Assembly: GCF_007855645.1 (NCBI RefSeq)
Contig: NZ_CP042262.1
Span: 248,001-312,000 of the forward strand
Length of the DNA stretch: 64,000 bases
Reading direction: 5' to 3'
DNA from: Qingshengfaniella alkalisoli
GTDB lineage: Bacteria; Pseudomonadota; Alphaproteobacteria; Rhodobacterales; Rhodobacteraceae
In this document: positions 8,586-17,322 of the stretch, one piece after another
How positions within the stretch are numbered: position 1 is the stretch's first letter
How the letters are laid out: each line of letters opens with the position of its first letter
Notes under the pieces: model-generated
What the model saw: only the letters and a program-made list of their open reading frames with translations
What the model was told of the DNA's origin: nothing
The model's database searches: none
Program-made: the position numbers and the translations under genes

Positions 8586-10481
8586 ATGAAACTTCGAAAG
8601 CTCATTGTAGCGACGATAGGGGCCTTTGCCGTTGCCGCGCCCGTTGTCGCGCAGGATTTCATCGCGGGCCTGCCGCGTGAAGAAACACTCATAATTCAAG
8701 GACCTGCCGCGCAGAATGCCGATTGGTTCAACCTTTGGGCGCCCGGCGGAGGTGCGAACCCGAACGGAAACCAGCAGTTGTCGGCGGATACCTTGTGGTT
8801 CATCAACCCCGAAGGCTCCGGCGACACGGCCTGGCAGAATGCGCTGGCCGCAGCACGACCCGAATATAATGAAGACTTCACGCAGATGACGGTGACGCTG
8901 AAGGACGGGATCTTCTGGAGCGATGGTGAGCCGTTCACGGCCGAAGATGTCGTCTACACCGTCGAAACCCAGATCGCACACCCGGGTATGAACTGGTCCG
9001 CACCGTTCACCATCAATGTCGATAGCGTGGAAGCCCCCGACGACCACACGGTGGTCTTCAACCTCAAGGCGCCGAATTCGCGGTTCCACACGCTGTTTAC
9101 CGTGCGCTGGAACGCGGCATGGATCATGCCGGAGCATGTCTTCAGCGCCGTCGAAGACCCGCTTACCTATTCCTTCAATCCGCCCGTTTCACTGTCAGCC
9201 TACGAAATGGAAAACTACGACGCCAACGGGCAATGGGCGATCTGGAAGCTGCGAGATGATTGGGAACGTACGTCGATCGGGATGACCCTGGATGAGGCGC
9301 CCGATGTAAAGTATGTCGTTTACCGTACCGCCGGAAACCCCGACGCGCGCGTGATCGAACAACTCAACCACAATCTGGACGTGATCAATGACATTGCACC
9401 CGAGGGCATGTTCACGATCGCGCGCGACGCCGCCGAGAATACGGCCCAGTGGTTGCCCGGCTTCCCGTTTGCCCACCCCGATCCGACGCTTCCGTCGGTG
9501 ATCCTCAACAACCAACTGCCCGAGCTTTCGGATCCGAAGGTGCGTTGGGCATTGGCGTTGCTGATCGATATCCGCGCGGTCTCGATGGGATCGTATCGCG
9601 GGGCGGCCAATATCGCTGCGCTCGCCGTGCCTCCCACGGGGACTTCAATCCCCGACTACTACGAGCCGATGCAGGAATGGCTCATGAACTACGAGCTGGA
9701 TACGGGCGAGAGTGTCATCAAACCCTATAATCCGGACATCGCCGACCAGATCGCAAGCCTTGTCACACCGCAATGGGGCGACACGATCCCCGAAGACCCG
9801 GACCTGCGCAAGCGCATGTTCGGCTTCGGATGGTGGCAGCAAAACGCGGATGCGGCGGCTGAACTGCTGCGCAGCGCTGGCTTTACCCAAAACGGAAACG
9901 GCTGGACGACACCGGACGGCGAACCTTTCGAGATGCGCCTTCAGGTCGAGGGCGACAACATTCCGACGCTCGCGCGGGCAGGGACGATCATTGCGCAACA
10001 ATGGTCCATGGCGGGTATCCCGACCGAGGTTGTCGTGGCCGGGCCCACCCATTGGCAGCGCATTGATGTAGGCGATTACGACGCGGCCATCGCCTGGACC
10101 GTGGAAACCTGGGGTGGTCATCCCGATCTGAGCTTCTTCCTGGAAAGTTACCACTCCGACTTCCTGCGCCCGATTGGCGAAACCCAGCCGCCGCGCAACA
10201 TGCAGCGGTGGGAACACCCGGAACTGGACCGGATTGTCGAGGCCAACCGAATGGTCGGATTCGACGCGCCTGAAGTGATCGAACTGGGACAGGACCTGCT
10301 GAAGCTTGCCGTCGATGAAATGCCGATGATCCCGCTCATGGCATACAACAAGTTCGCTCCCTTCGACACGACTTACTGGACTGGGTTTCCCAGCATCGAG
10401 AACCCGTACTCCGCCTCCGGGCCCTTCTGGTCCAACATTCGCTACATGGTCGTAGAGCTTGAAAAGAACGGCAACGACTGA
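8586..10481 (+). CDS. ABC transporter substrate-binding protein, family 5
   Basis: A 631-residue periplasmic binding protein. The signal peptide MKLRKLIVATIGAFAVAAP ends with a likely cleavage at VVAQD. Family 5 motifs include VTLKDGIFWSDGEPFTAEDVVYT (around residue 100) and the acidic C-terminal segment ending VVELEKNGND. It is larger than peptide binders (about 530 residues), as is common for family 5 proteins that bind plant oligosaccharides. It is the first gene of a five-gene importer operon, with a hairpin after its stop that would keep its transcript more abundant. Proximity to the GH39-like enzyme suggests an oligosaccharide ligand. Confidence 0.88.
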   Translation: MKLRKLIVATIGAFAVAAPVVAQDFIAGLPREETLIIQGPAAQNADWFNLWAPGGGANPNGNQQLSADTLWFINPEGSGDTAWQNALAAARPEYNEDFTQMTVTLKDGIFWSDGEPFTAEDVVYTVETQIAHPGMNWSAPFTINVDSVEAPDDHTVVFNLKAPNSRFHTLFTVRWNAAWIMPEHVFSAVEDPLTYSFNPPVSLSAYEMENYDANGQWAIWKLRDDWERTSIGMTLDEAPDVKYVVYRTAGNPDARVIEQLNHNLDVINDIAPEGMFTIARDAAENTAQWLPGFPFAHPDPTLPSVILNNQLPELSDPKVRWALALLIDIRAVSMGSYRGAANIAALAVPPTGTSIPDYYEPMQEWLMNYELDTGESVIKPYNPDIADQIASLVTPQWGDTIPEDPDLRKRMFGFGWWQQNADAAAELLRSAGFTQNGNGWTTPDGEPFEMRLQVEGDNIPTLARAGTIIAQQWSMAGIPTEVVVAGPTHWQRIDVGDYDAAIAWTVETWGGHPDLSFFLESYHSDFLRPIGETQPPRNMQRWEHPELDRIVEANRMVGFDAPEVIELGQDLLKLAVDEMPMIPLMAYNKFAPFDTTYWTGFPSIENPYSASGPFWSNIRYMVVELEKNGND

Positions 10482-10497
10482 GCCATTGATCATTTCC

Positions 10498-10527
10498 GAT
10501 GGGCGCGAGGATTTCATCGCGCCCATC
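10498..10527 (+). terminator. intercistronic hairpin after binding-protein gene
   Basis: GATGGGCGCGA (10498-10508) and TCGCGCCCATC (10517-10527) form a perfect 11-base-pair stem with an 8-base loop. No T-run follows, so it is more likely an mRNA-protecting or partly attenuating element between the binding protein and permease genes than a full stop. Confidence 0.65.
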
Positions 10528-10562
10528 GCGTCTCGGCACTTCAATCAAAGGCGACGCAGTAA

Positions 10563-11567
10563 ATGAGCAGTCTGACAGCCTATATTCTGAAAAGGTTGGC
10601 GCAGTTCGTCTTCGTGATCTTCACGGGGGTGACCTTGGCTTTCCTGATAACAAATCTATCACCGGTCGATCCGGTCGAGCAATCCTTGACACAGCTTACC
10701 AGTTTCGGGGCAAGCGATCCGCGCGCCGTCGAAATGATGCGCGAGTCCCTGACCGAACTATACGGGCTGCAGGGCAATCTTCTGGAACAGTACCTGAATT
10801 TCTGGGGGCGCGTGCTGCACGCTGATTTCGGACCGTCGCTATCGGCCTTCCCGACACCTGTAACGACCCTTATCGCGAATGCCGCCCCGTGGACGATCGG
10901 GTTGTTGCTGACCTCGATCCTGATCACCTTCGTTCTTGGAAACCTGATCGGAGCCCTGGCAGGATACTTCCGCAATTCGAAACTGCTCAAGCTACTGGGC
11001 ATTGCGATCATGACGATCAATCCGGTCCCGCACTATTTCATCGGGCTGATCCTTCTGATCGTTCTGGGCTATGTGTTCCCGATCTTTCCGATCTCGGGCG
11101 GCGCACGCATGAACATGGAATCGGGATTGAACTGGGCCTACATTCAGTCGGTCCTCTATCACGGCTTCCTGCCGGCGTTCTCACTCGTTCTTGCGGGTCT
11201 TGGCGGCTGGTTCATCGGCATGCGCTCGCTGGTGTCGAACGTGGTGACCGATGACTATGTCATTTACGCCGAACTTGCCGGAGTAAAGAGGCGTAAGATA
11301 TTCAGCCAGTATGTCGCGCGCAACGCGATGCTGCCGCAACTGACCGGTCTCGCGATGCAACTGGGCCAGATTTTCGGCGGCACCGTTATCGTGGAATTCC
11401 TGTTCAACTATCCGGGTATGGGCCGTTTGCTGATCCAGGGCATTTACAGGGGCGATTACAGTCTCGTGCTCGGTGTGACCACGATCTCGATCTTTGCGGT
11501 CGCCGTTGCGGTTCTTCTGATCGACATTCTCTATCCGCTCATCGATCCGCGCGTAAAGCTGGGATAA
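10563..11567 (+). CDS. ABC transporter permease, DppB/OppB type
   Basis: A 334-residue inner-membrane permease with six predicted membrane segments. The N-terminal pattern TAYILKRLAQFVFVIFTGVTLAFLI is followed by a long periplasmic loop. The EAA-like cytoplasmic loop is DDYVIYAELAGVKRRKI (around residue 230). The ending DILYPLIDPRVKLG is the DppB-type terminus. It forms the heterodimeric pore with the next gene product, 5 bases downstream. Substrate as for the binding protein, probably an oligosaccharide. Confidence 0.9.
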   Translation: MSSLTAYILKRLAQFVFVIFTGVTLAFLITNLSPVDPVEQSLTQLTSFGASDPRAVEMMRESLTELYGLQGNLLEQYLNFWGRVLHADFGPSLSAFPTPVTTLIANAAPWTIGLLLTSILITFVLGNLIGALAGYFRNSKLLKLLGIAIMTINPVPHYFIGLILLIVLGYVFPIFPISGGARMNMESGLNWAYIQSVLYHGFLPAFSLVLAGLGGWFIGMRSLVSNVVTDDYVIYAELAGVKRRKIFSQYVARNAMLPQLTGLAMQLGQIFGGTVIVEFLFNYPGMGRLLIQGIYRGDYSLVLGVTTISIFAVAVAVLLIDILYPLIDPRVKLG

Positions 11568-11572
11568 TCAAC

Positions 11573-12436
11573 ATGTTCAAAGTCATTCGGGACCTTCTGC
11601 GCTACAATGTCGAATTCCTCGCCGGGTTCACCCTGACGCTGATGGTCCTCATATTCGCCGCCGCCCATTTCTGGACACCGTATCCGGGATACAACCTGTA
11701 TCTGCTGCCCCCTGACCTGCCGCCCTCCGGCGAGCATTGGTTCGGGACGACCTCGCGGGGGCAGGATGTGTTGTGGCAACTGTCCGAGGCTGTCTGGAAC
11801 ACCATGGCGTTTGGTCTCACCGTCACCATCCTGAGCCGGCTTATCGCGATTTCGGTGGGCATGGTATCCGGCTATCTCGGTGGACGGGCAGACCGTATCC
11901 TGATGTCGATCAACGACACTTTCATCGCCCTGCCCAACATCCCGATCCTGCTGCTTGTATACTTCGTGCTCCGCGAACAGATGACATGGCCGTTGCTGGC
12001 CGTTTGCGCCGCGCTTCTGGGCTGGACCTACGACAGCCGGCTGATCCGTTCCGTGTCCATGAGCCTGCGAACACGGGAATTCACCCGCCATGGCGTGTTT
12101 TCGGGGATGAGCACCTGGCGCATCCTGGTGCGCGAGCATCTGCCCTATGTTCTGCCGATCATCTTCTTCACGGCGATGAACAACCTCATTTGGGCAATCA
12201 GCCTGGAGGTGACCTTGTCCGTGCTCGGCTTCACCGACATCAACCGCCCGACCATCGGGGGCATGATCTACTGGGCAAACCAGCATCAGGCCATCATTTC
12301 GGGCATCTGGTGGTGGATCGCGTTTCCCATCCTTGCCATCGTCCTGCTGTTTCTCGGGCTTTTCCTGCTGGCGATGTCCGTGAATGAATATGTCGATCCG
12401 CGCAGCCGCCTGGATCGCATGGGAGGTGTCGCATGA
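11573..12436 (+). CDS. ABC transporter permease, DppC/OppC type
   Basis: A 287-residue second permease of the importer. Family features are HWFGTTSRGQDVLWQL near residue 55, the EAA-loop STWRILVREHLPYVLP (around residue 180), and the ending NEYVDPRSRLDRMGGVA. About six membrane segments are apparent. The stop overlaps the start of the next ATPase gene by four bases (ATGA), a mark of a tightly coupled operon. Confidence 0.9.
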   Translation: MFKVIRDLLRYNVEFLAGFTLTLMVLIFAAAHFWTPYPGYNLYLLPPDLPPSGEHWFGTTSRGQDVLWQLSEAVWNTMAFGLTVTILSRLIAISVGMVSGYLGGRADRILMSINDTFIALPNIPILLLVYFVLREQMTWPLLAVCAALLGWTYDSRLIRSVSMSLRTREFTRHGVFSGMSTWRILVREHLPYVLPIIFFTAMNNLIWAISLEVTLSVLGFTDINRPTIGGMIYWANQHQAIISGIWWWIAFPILAIVLLFLGLFLLAMSVNEYVDPRSRLDRMGGVA

Positions 12437-13452
12437 TGGAAATACGCGAGCATCCGGTCGCACCTGACGACGTTCTGACGGTGGATGACCTCAGGGCTTA
12501 CTACATGGTAGACGGCTACGGCATTTCTCGGCAGGTGAAGGCCGTTGACGGGGCCACGCTACGCGTCCGGCGGGGCGAGGTTTACGGGCTGGCCGGTGAA
12601 TCCGGGTCGGGGAAGACAAGCCTCGTGAAGGCGCTTGCCGGCGCGATCCGCCCGCCTCTCCAGATCGTGGGGGGCAGTGTCAACTACAACTTCGGTGGCA
12701 AGCACATCGACATCTACGATCCGGCCGTGGACATCAGGTCGCTGCGATGGCGTCACCTGAGCTACATCATGCAAGGGTCGATGTCCGTGCTCAACCCGGT
12801 AAGAAAGATACGCCAGTCATTCTATGACTTCGCCTTTCCGCATATGAACATGGGAAAACGCGAATTCTGGGACACAGTCGAGCGGCACCTGACGAAGCTG
12901 CAACTCGATCCCGCGATCCTCATGTCGTATCCGCATCAATTGTCGGGCGGGATGCGTCAGCGAACGACGATTGCGCTCGCCACCGTCTGTCATCCGGAAT
13001 TCATCATTGCGGACGAACCGACAACGGCCCTTGATGTCATCGTGCAGCGCGACGTGCTGCGCATGATCAAGGAGGTTCAGCTTCAACAGGGATCGTCCAT
13101 CATCTTCGTGACCCATGACATGTCTGTCCATGCGACCATCGCGGATCGGATCGGCATCGTCTACGGAGGGCGGCTGGTGGAAGAAGCCCCATCGCTGGAA
13201 CTGTTCCGGGCGCCAAAGCATCCCTACACGACGCATTTGATATCCAGCCTTCCCCGGATCGGGGATGACCGCCCGCGCGACAGCTTGCCGGGTCGGCCGC
13301 CGAATCTTGCGAACCCGCCAAGCGGTTGCCCGTTTCACCCGCGTTGCCCCCTGGCCGTGGACAAATGCAAGACCGATGCACCACCGCTCGAAGGGAACCA
13401 CGGTGAAAGTCGCGTTGCCTGCTGGAGGGCCGGGGAGGCCGAAATCGCATGA
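12433..13452 (+). CDS. ABC transporter ATPase, DppD/OppD type
   Basis: A 339-residue nucleotide-binding subunit. Walker A is GESGSGKTS near residue 56, the signature is LSGGMRQRTTIALA near 174, Walker B is FIIADEPTTALD, and the H-loop is VTHDMS. The C-terminal oligopeptide-transporter domain with GCPFHPRCPLAVDKC is complete. A second ATG one codon inside could also start the protein. It pairs with the next ATPase to energise import. The overlap with the next gene is again ATGA. Confidence 0.92.
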   Translation: MMEIREHPVAPDDVLTVDDLRAYYMVDGYGISRQVKAVDGATLRVRRGEVYGLAGESGSGKTSLVKALAGAIRPPLQIVGGSVNYNFGGKHIDIYDPAVDIRSLRWRHLSYIMQGSMSVLNPVRKIRQSFYDFAFPHMNMGKREFWDTVERHLTKLQLDPAILMSYPHQLSGGMRQRTTIALATVCHPEFIIADEPTTALDVIVQRDVLRMIKEVQLQQGSSIIFVTHDMSVHATIADRIGIVYGGRLVEEAPSLELFRAPKHPYTTHLISSLPRIGDDRPRDSLPGRPPNLANPPSGCPFHPRCPLAVDKCKTDAPPLEGNHGESRVACWRAGEAEIA

Positions 13453-14276
13453 CTCATGTACTTCAACTCGATGATGTTTCGAAGCAGTTCCGCAGTGGTG
13501 GTCTGTTTTCGGCGCGAACCGTGAACGCGGTTAAACATGTCAGCTTCACCCTGGACGATGACATCCCCGAAGTCTTCGCGATCGTCGGTCAGTCCGGCAG
13601 CGGGAAATCGACGCTGGCAAACATGATCCTTGGGTCGGAAAAGCCAAGTTCGGGGTCCATCAGCGTGCTTGGCGAAGACATCACGGATCGGCGGTCCGGC
13701 CAAGAAAAACAGCGCTTCATGTCACGTGTCCAGCCGATCTTTCAAAACCCGTTCGAGGCCTTCAACCCGTTGACACGCATAGATTCCTATCTGTTCTCGA
13801 CGGCAAGGAGATTTCGCGGCGCGCGATCTCGGAAGGATGAAGAAGCCCTTTCCGAAGAGTCGCTCCAGCTTGTTGGCCTGTCCATGGACGAGGTGCGGGG
13901 CCGCTATTCACATGAATTGTCCGGCGGCCAACTTCAGCGGATCGCTGTGGCACGCGCGTTAATACCGAAACCCGATCTGATCATCGCCGATGAACCCGTG
14001 TCCATGGTGGACGCGTCTCTGCGCATGTCGATCGTGAACTTGTTTCGAGAGCTGCGCGACCAGCTGGGTGTATCGATCATTTATATCACGCATGATCTTG
14101 CCACGGCATACTACATATCGGATCGGCTCATCATTATGAAATCCGGCGAGATTGTCGAGTCAGGGTTGGCGAAAGAGGTGTTGGATAACCCCCAACATCC
14201 ATATTCACGAGCCCTCAAAGAGGCCGTGTTGCCACCAGACCCGGAACGTGCCCACGAGGTAATCCGTCTTGGATAA
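13449..14276 (+). CDS. ABC transporter ATPase, DppF/OppF type
   Basis: A 275-residue second nucleotide-binding subunit. Walker A is GQSGSGKST near residue 50, the signature LSGGQLQRIAVARAL near 156, Walker B is LIIADEPVSMVD, and the H-loop is ITHDLA. It is shorter than usual OppF (about 320) because the C-terminal cysteine-bearing oligopeptide domain is missing, though the core ATPase is complete. It is the last gene of the importer operon. A hairpin with a T-run lies about 130 bases downstream. Confidence 0.9.
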   Translation: MTHVLQLDDVSKQFRSGGLFSARTVNAVKHVSFTLDDDIPEVFAIVGQSGSGKSTLANMILGSEKPSSGSISVLGEDITDRRSGQEKQRFMSRVQPIFQNPFEAFNPLTRIDSYLFSTARRFRGARSRKDEEALSEESLQLVGLSMDEVRGRYSHELSGGQLQRIAVARALIPKPDLIIADEPVSMVDASLRMSIVNLFRELRDQLGVSIIYITHDLATAYYISDRLIIMKSGEIVESGLAKEVLDNPQHPYSRALKEAVLPPDPERAHEVIRLG

Positions 14277-14409
14277 CATCACTGTCAGTCCATTGCAGAG
14301 TGATGCCATACCTCGGTGGAAACCGACGATCATGGTTGGTGATTTCACGTAACCTTTGGCCGTTATTCCGCGAGCAAAGCGCCTGGCGAATGGAAACCCA
14401 GCATCGTTC

Positions 14410-14444
14410 GCTCCCGTATTCGAAGCGGGAGCTGACTGTTTTTT
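14410..14444 (+). terminator. rho-independent terminator candidate
   Basis: GCTCCCG (14410-14416) pairs with CGGGAGC (14426-14432) around a 9-base loop. Six T residues follow at 14439-14444 after a 6-base spacer. It would end the importer operon. The stem is short and the spacer long, so strength is doubtful. Confidence 0.5.
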
Positions 14445-14572
14445 CCACGATTGCGAAGGCCCTTGTCTGACCAATGGCCAAGCCCGGACGCTATCTCGTG
14501 GGGCCGCGCCGTGAAAGAACTGGACCGCCCCACTTGGGTGGCCCATTCTGAGAGTTTGTGCATGGTTGGCCC

Positions 14573-14737
14573 TTAGTCCTTCGGGACGATGGCCTCGGGC
14601 GCTGGTGGACGAAAGCCCAAGGTGCTGTGTGTACGTTTAGTGTTCCCTCCATTTTTGATGATGATCTGGGCATCCCGCAGCGAATAGAGGATTTCTCCCT
14701 TTCGCAACTCGCCGTGCATTCGTCCGTTGAAACGGGG
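14573..14737 (-). pseudogene. IS3-family transposase (orfB) C-terminal relic
   Basis: Reading on the minus strand gives RFNGRMHGELRKGEILYSLR, then DAQIIIKNGGN, THSTLGFRPPAPEAI and a stop at 14573. This is the conserved C-terminus of IS3-family orfB (FNGRLRDELL-NGEIF-LREAQ-RPHSSLGYRPPAPE). The middle has lost several codons (the W-x-x-HYN segment), and nothing upstream of the FNGR motif matches. It marks an old insertion at the boundary between two transport clusters. Confidence 0.82.
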
Positions 14738-14962
14738 CAAGACCAGGCACGATGAAGCGGTGGCCGGAGACGTGGTTCAGCTTCGCCGTAACCGTTTACC
14801 AGGCCAATCCCGACCGTAGATTACAAACATTGGCAAATCGGCAACGTGCATCGCCAGTTGTCGGGCATTGCGCTTTGCCTGTGACACTATCCTACGGATC
14901 GACAACTGCGACATCGGCGAACTAAGGTGCGAAGCGTTCCGTAGCCAAACTAATGTCACTAT

Positions 14963-17221
14963 ATGTCTGCTCCCTTTCCCATTCCATCGTTGGTACAGCG
15001 GGTACAGGCTGCCAAGGAGCGGCTAGTTCTGCTGAATGCCTTGCCCGGCACCGGCAGGACAACTCTGTTACGGTGCTACCAGCGCGCGGTGCCGGGTGTC
15101 CAAAGGCATATCCACGACCTTGACGTCGGAGCGAATACAAAGCTCGCACCTGCGGACGAGGATCTGCTTGTCGCGGGTCGTCCTGATCAAATTCAAGGCT
15201 TGGATCGGTTGCGCGTCTATGGAGAAGTTCTCGAGATCGGGAATGCCGAATTTTTTCTTACCCGCGAGCAAGCGATCGCTTTTGATCAATCGGCGGGATG
15301 GCCTGCTCTCGATGCATTCTTTGCGCGAGAAGGGGCTACTCGTCGAAGTGCCGTACGCTATCTGGCTGAAGCGCTGACGTCCTACCCGGCCATCGTGCGA
15401 GACATGTTGCACGCGCTGTCGCGAGCCGGGTCGGGAATTCCAAGGGACCGGCTGATACCCGATGAACGAGACCTCACGACTTGGCTGGGACCGGTCTGCG
15501 CGATTGAAAACGATCATATCAGGATTGCAACGCCTGGCCTGGCCGAGTTGCTTCGCGAAGCGAGCGAGGCGTGGCCGGTGTCGTCACGACATGCGGTCTT
15601 GCTCGGCCGGGTGCTCGATCCGGCAGAAGGTATCGTTGCCGCAGTCAGAAGCGGTCGACGCGATCTCGCGCGCAGCATGCTTTGCGATGAAGGCGGGCTA
15701 TTCTTCATGCATCTTCATGGGAGGGCGGCAGGTCAAAAGGTGTTGGACGCGTTTCGCCTCGATCCCCATCCTGACGTGATCGGCTTGGCGTTCCTCGTTT
15801 CAGCCAAGATGGGAGACACCGAGCGTGCGGCGCATCTGTTGGCAGAGGCCGCAGGCGCGCGGTATCTGGACCTGTCGGAGACCCCCGAGGGATGGGAGCA
15901 AACGGCGCCGCAACTTCTGTTTTGTCGATTGATGTACGCGATCTATCGGTCGGGGAACGTTCGGCAGCATATTTTTTCCGAAGCTTCGAACGTGTTGGCG
16001 CGGCTGCCGGCGGACGATCATTTGCTGCGCGGCGGGATTTATAATGCGGTGCTGGAATTGCATATCCGGGCAGAGCGTTTCGTCGAGGCCGCGGAGGCGG
16101 CGAGCCGATCGCTTGCCCATTACCAGCAGGCGAACGCGCCTTACCTGGAGTTTTTCATCCACCTTCACCGCGCGATAATCCAAGTGCGGACCGGCTTCCC
16201 CGCGCGGGCTGAAGAGCATCTGCAACACGCCAAGGCGGCACTTGCAAAGACGCCGTTCGAGACACCGCAGGATCAAAGGTTTATAAGTCTTCTCAACGCT
16301 GTAGCCGTTTATGAGCGTGGCGATGCGGAACCTATGTCGGAGTTTTCCTTATCGACATTTCGTGACTTCACCTATGGCGAGCTTTGGCCATCGCTGGCGG
16401 AACTGGCCGTGGCAATTGGAGGCGATGCGCTTTTGCAGTTGCATGGCAAAGACATCGCGATGCGTTTTGTGGAAGGCTGGAACCTGCAATCCTGGAGAAC
16501 CCGGCGGTTCCAGTTGCTGATCGAGCAGCGCCAGGTTGCGGTTCTTCAGGGCGCGCGACGGTGGCGCGACGCGCGGCTGAGACTCGATGCAATGGCTGCG
16601 AGGATTGGGCGTGTCTGGATGGAGAGCGCTGTACACAACCTGTATGATTTGCGTACACCGGAAGATATTCTGCAGGCCATGCTATGGTTGCGGCAGCAAT
16701 GCTTCGAGCATCCACGCGACAAGGACTTGCCGGATCGGCTTGCCGCGCTCGAAAAGAACCCGGCGACTTCGGAAAGGCAGAGGATCTGCTTGCGGATATG
16801 GCAGACTTGGGTCGCGCGGCGGCAGGGCCATGTTGTCCGGGCCAGGCAGTACCTGCTGGACGTCTTGCTGCATTGCGATCGCCGTCATTGCGTCGCGCCG
16901 ATCCTGGAGGAGCGGGTGTTTGTCCTGCCGCTTCTGGAAGACGCCCGTATGATGACGGCAGAGCTGCGCGATGCGCCCGTTCCGCGAAACATGCGGCGCG
17001 GCGCACTCGCCGCATTCGGTACCGGCCCTTTGTCGCGGCAGGAGTGGCGTGAGCTGCTTTTGCTGGCGGAAGGCTGTTCGAACAAGGCAATTGCGCGGGA
17101 GATGGAGCTGAGCGTTCCAACCGTAAAGTTTCACCTCAAGAATCTTTATCGAAAACTCGATGCACAGAATCGAAAGGATGCCGTCGAACGGGCCAGAGTG
17201 CGCGGATTCATCGCTACCTGA
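14963..17221 (+). CDS. LuxR-family transcriptional regulator, LAL/MalT-like
   Basis: A 752-residue regulator. A P-loop, NALPGTGRTTLL, lies near residue 28. A long helical, TPR-like middle follows, with repeated A-x-x-L-x-A patterns. A C-terminal LuxR helix-turn-helix closes the protein (EWRELLLLAEGCSNKAIARE, then LSVPTVKFHLKNLYRKLDA, residues 695-735). This layout is that of large ATP-binding LuxR activators such as MalT, which sense a ligand and activate a neighbouring catabolic operon. The transporter-hydantoinase operon starts about 100 bases downstream. A 10-base direct repeat lies in that gap and could be its target. The inducer is unknown. Confidence 0.85.
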   Translation: MSAPFPIPSLVQRVQAAKERLVLLNALPGTGRTTLLRCYQRAVPGVQRHIHDLDVGANTKLAPADEDLLVAGRPDQIQGLDRLRVYGEVLEIGNAEFFLTREQAIAFDQSAGWPALDAFFAREGATRRSAVRYLAEALTSYPAIVRDMLHALSRAGSGIPRDRLIPDERDLTTWLGPVCAIENDHIRIATPGLAELLREASEAWPVSSRHAVLLGRVLDPAEGIVAAVRSGRRDLARSMLCDEGGLFFMHLHGRAAGQKVLDAFRLDPHPDVIGLAFLVSAKMGDTERAAHLLAEAAGARYLDLSETPEGWEQTAPQLLFCRLMYAIYRSGNVRQHIFSEASNVLARLPADDHLLRGGIYNAVLELHIRAERFVEAAEAASRSLAHYQQANAPYLEFFIHLHRAIIQVRTGFPARAEEHLQHAKAALAKTPFETPQDQRFISLLNAVAVYERGDAEPMSEFSLSTFRDFTYGELWPSLAELAVAIGGDALLQLHGKDIAMRFVEGWNLQSWRTRRFQLLIEQRQVAVLQGARRWRDARLRLDAMAARIGRVWMESAVHNLYDLRTPEDILQAMLWLRQQCFEHPRDKDLPDRLAALEKNPATSERQRICLRIWQTWVARRQGHVVRARQYLLDVLLHCDRRHCVAPILEERVFVLPLLEDARMMTAELRDAPVPRNMRRGALAAFGTGPLSRQEWRELLLLAEGCSNKAIAREMELSVPTVKFHLKNLYRKLDAQNRKDAVERARVRGFIAT

Positions 17222-17226
17222 CAAAT

Positions 17227-17257
17227 AACCTATCCCAAGTATAACAAAACCTATCCC
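17227..17257 (+). promoter_or_regulatory. direct repeat AACCTATCCC, activator site candidate
   Basis: AACCTATCCC occurs at 17227-17236 and again at 17248-17257. The two copies are 21 bases apart, two turns of the helix, in the short gap between the LAL regulator and the operon it probably controls. Phased direct repeats are typical of MalT-like activators. Confidence 0.5.
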
Positions 17258-17322
17258 TTGGCTGCCTAGATAAGACGTCACGTAACTGTCACGCTGCCAG
17301 CAACTAGGGGAGACATTGTCGG

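Larger units (their letters stand above)
14277..14962. other. gap with terminator and IS3-family debris
   Basis: Almost 700 bases without an intact gene. It contains a terminator-like hairpin and the tail of an IS3-type transposase (both listed separately). Just past the transposase stop, GACCGCCCC-ACTTG-GGGTGGCCC-like sequence around 14522-14545 may be the decayed end of that element. The remaining frames up to the LuxR gene have no recognisable product. Confidence 0.55.
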
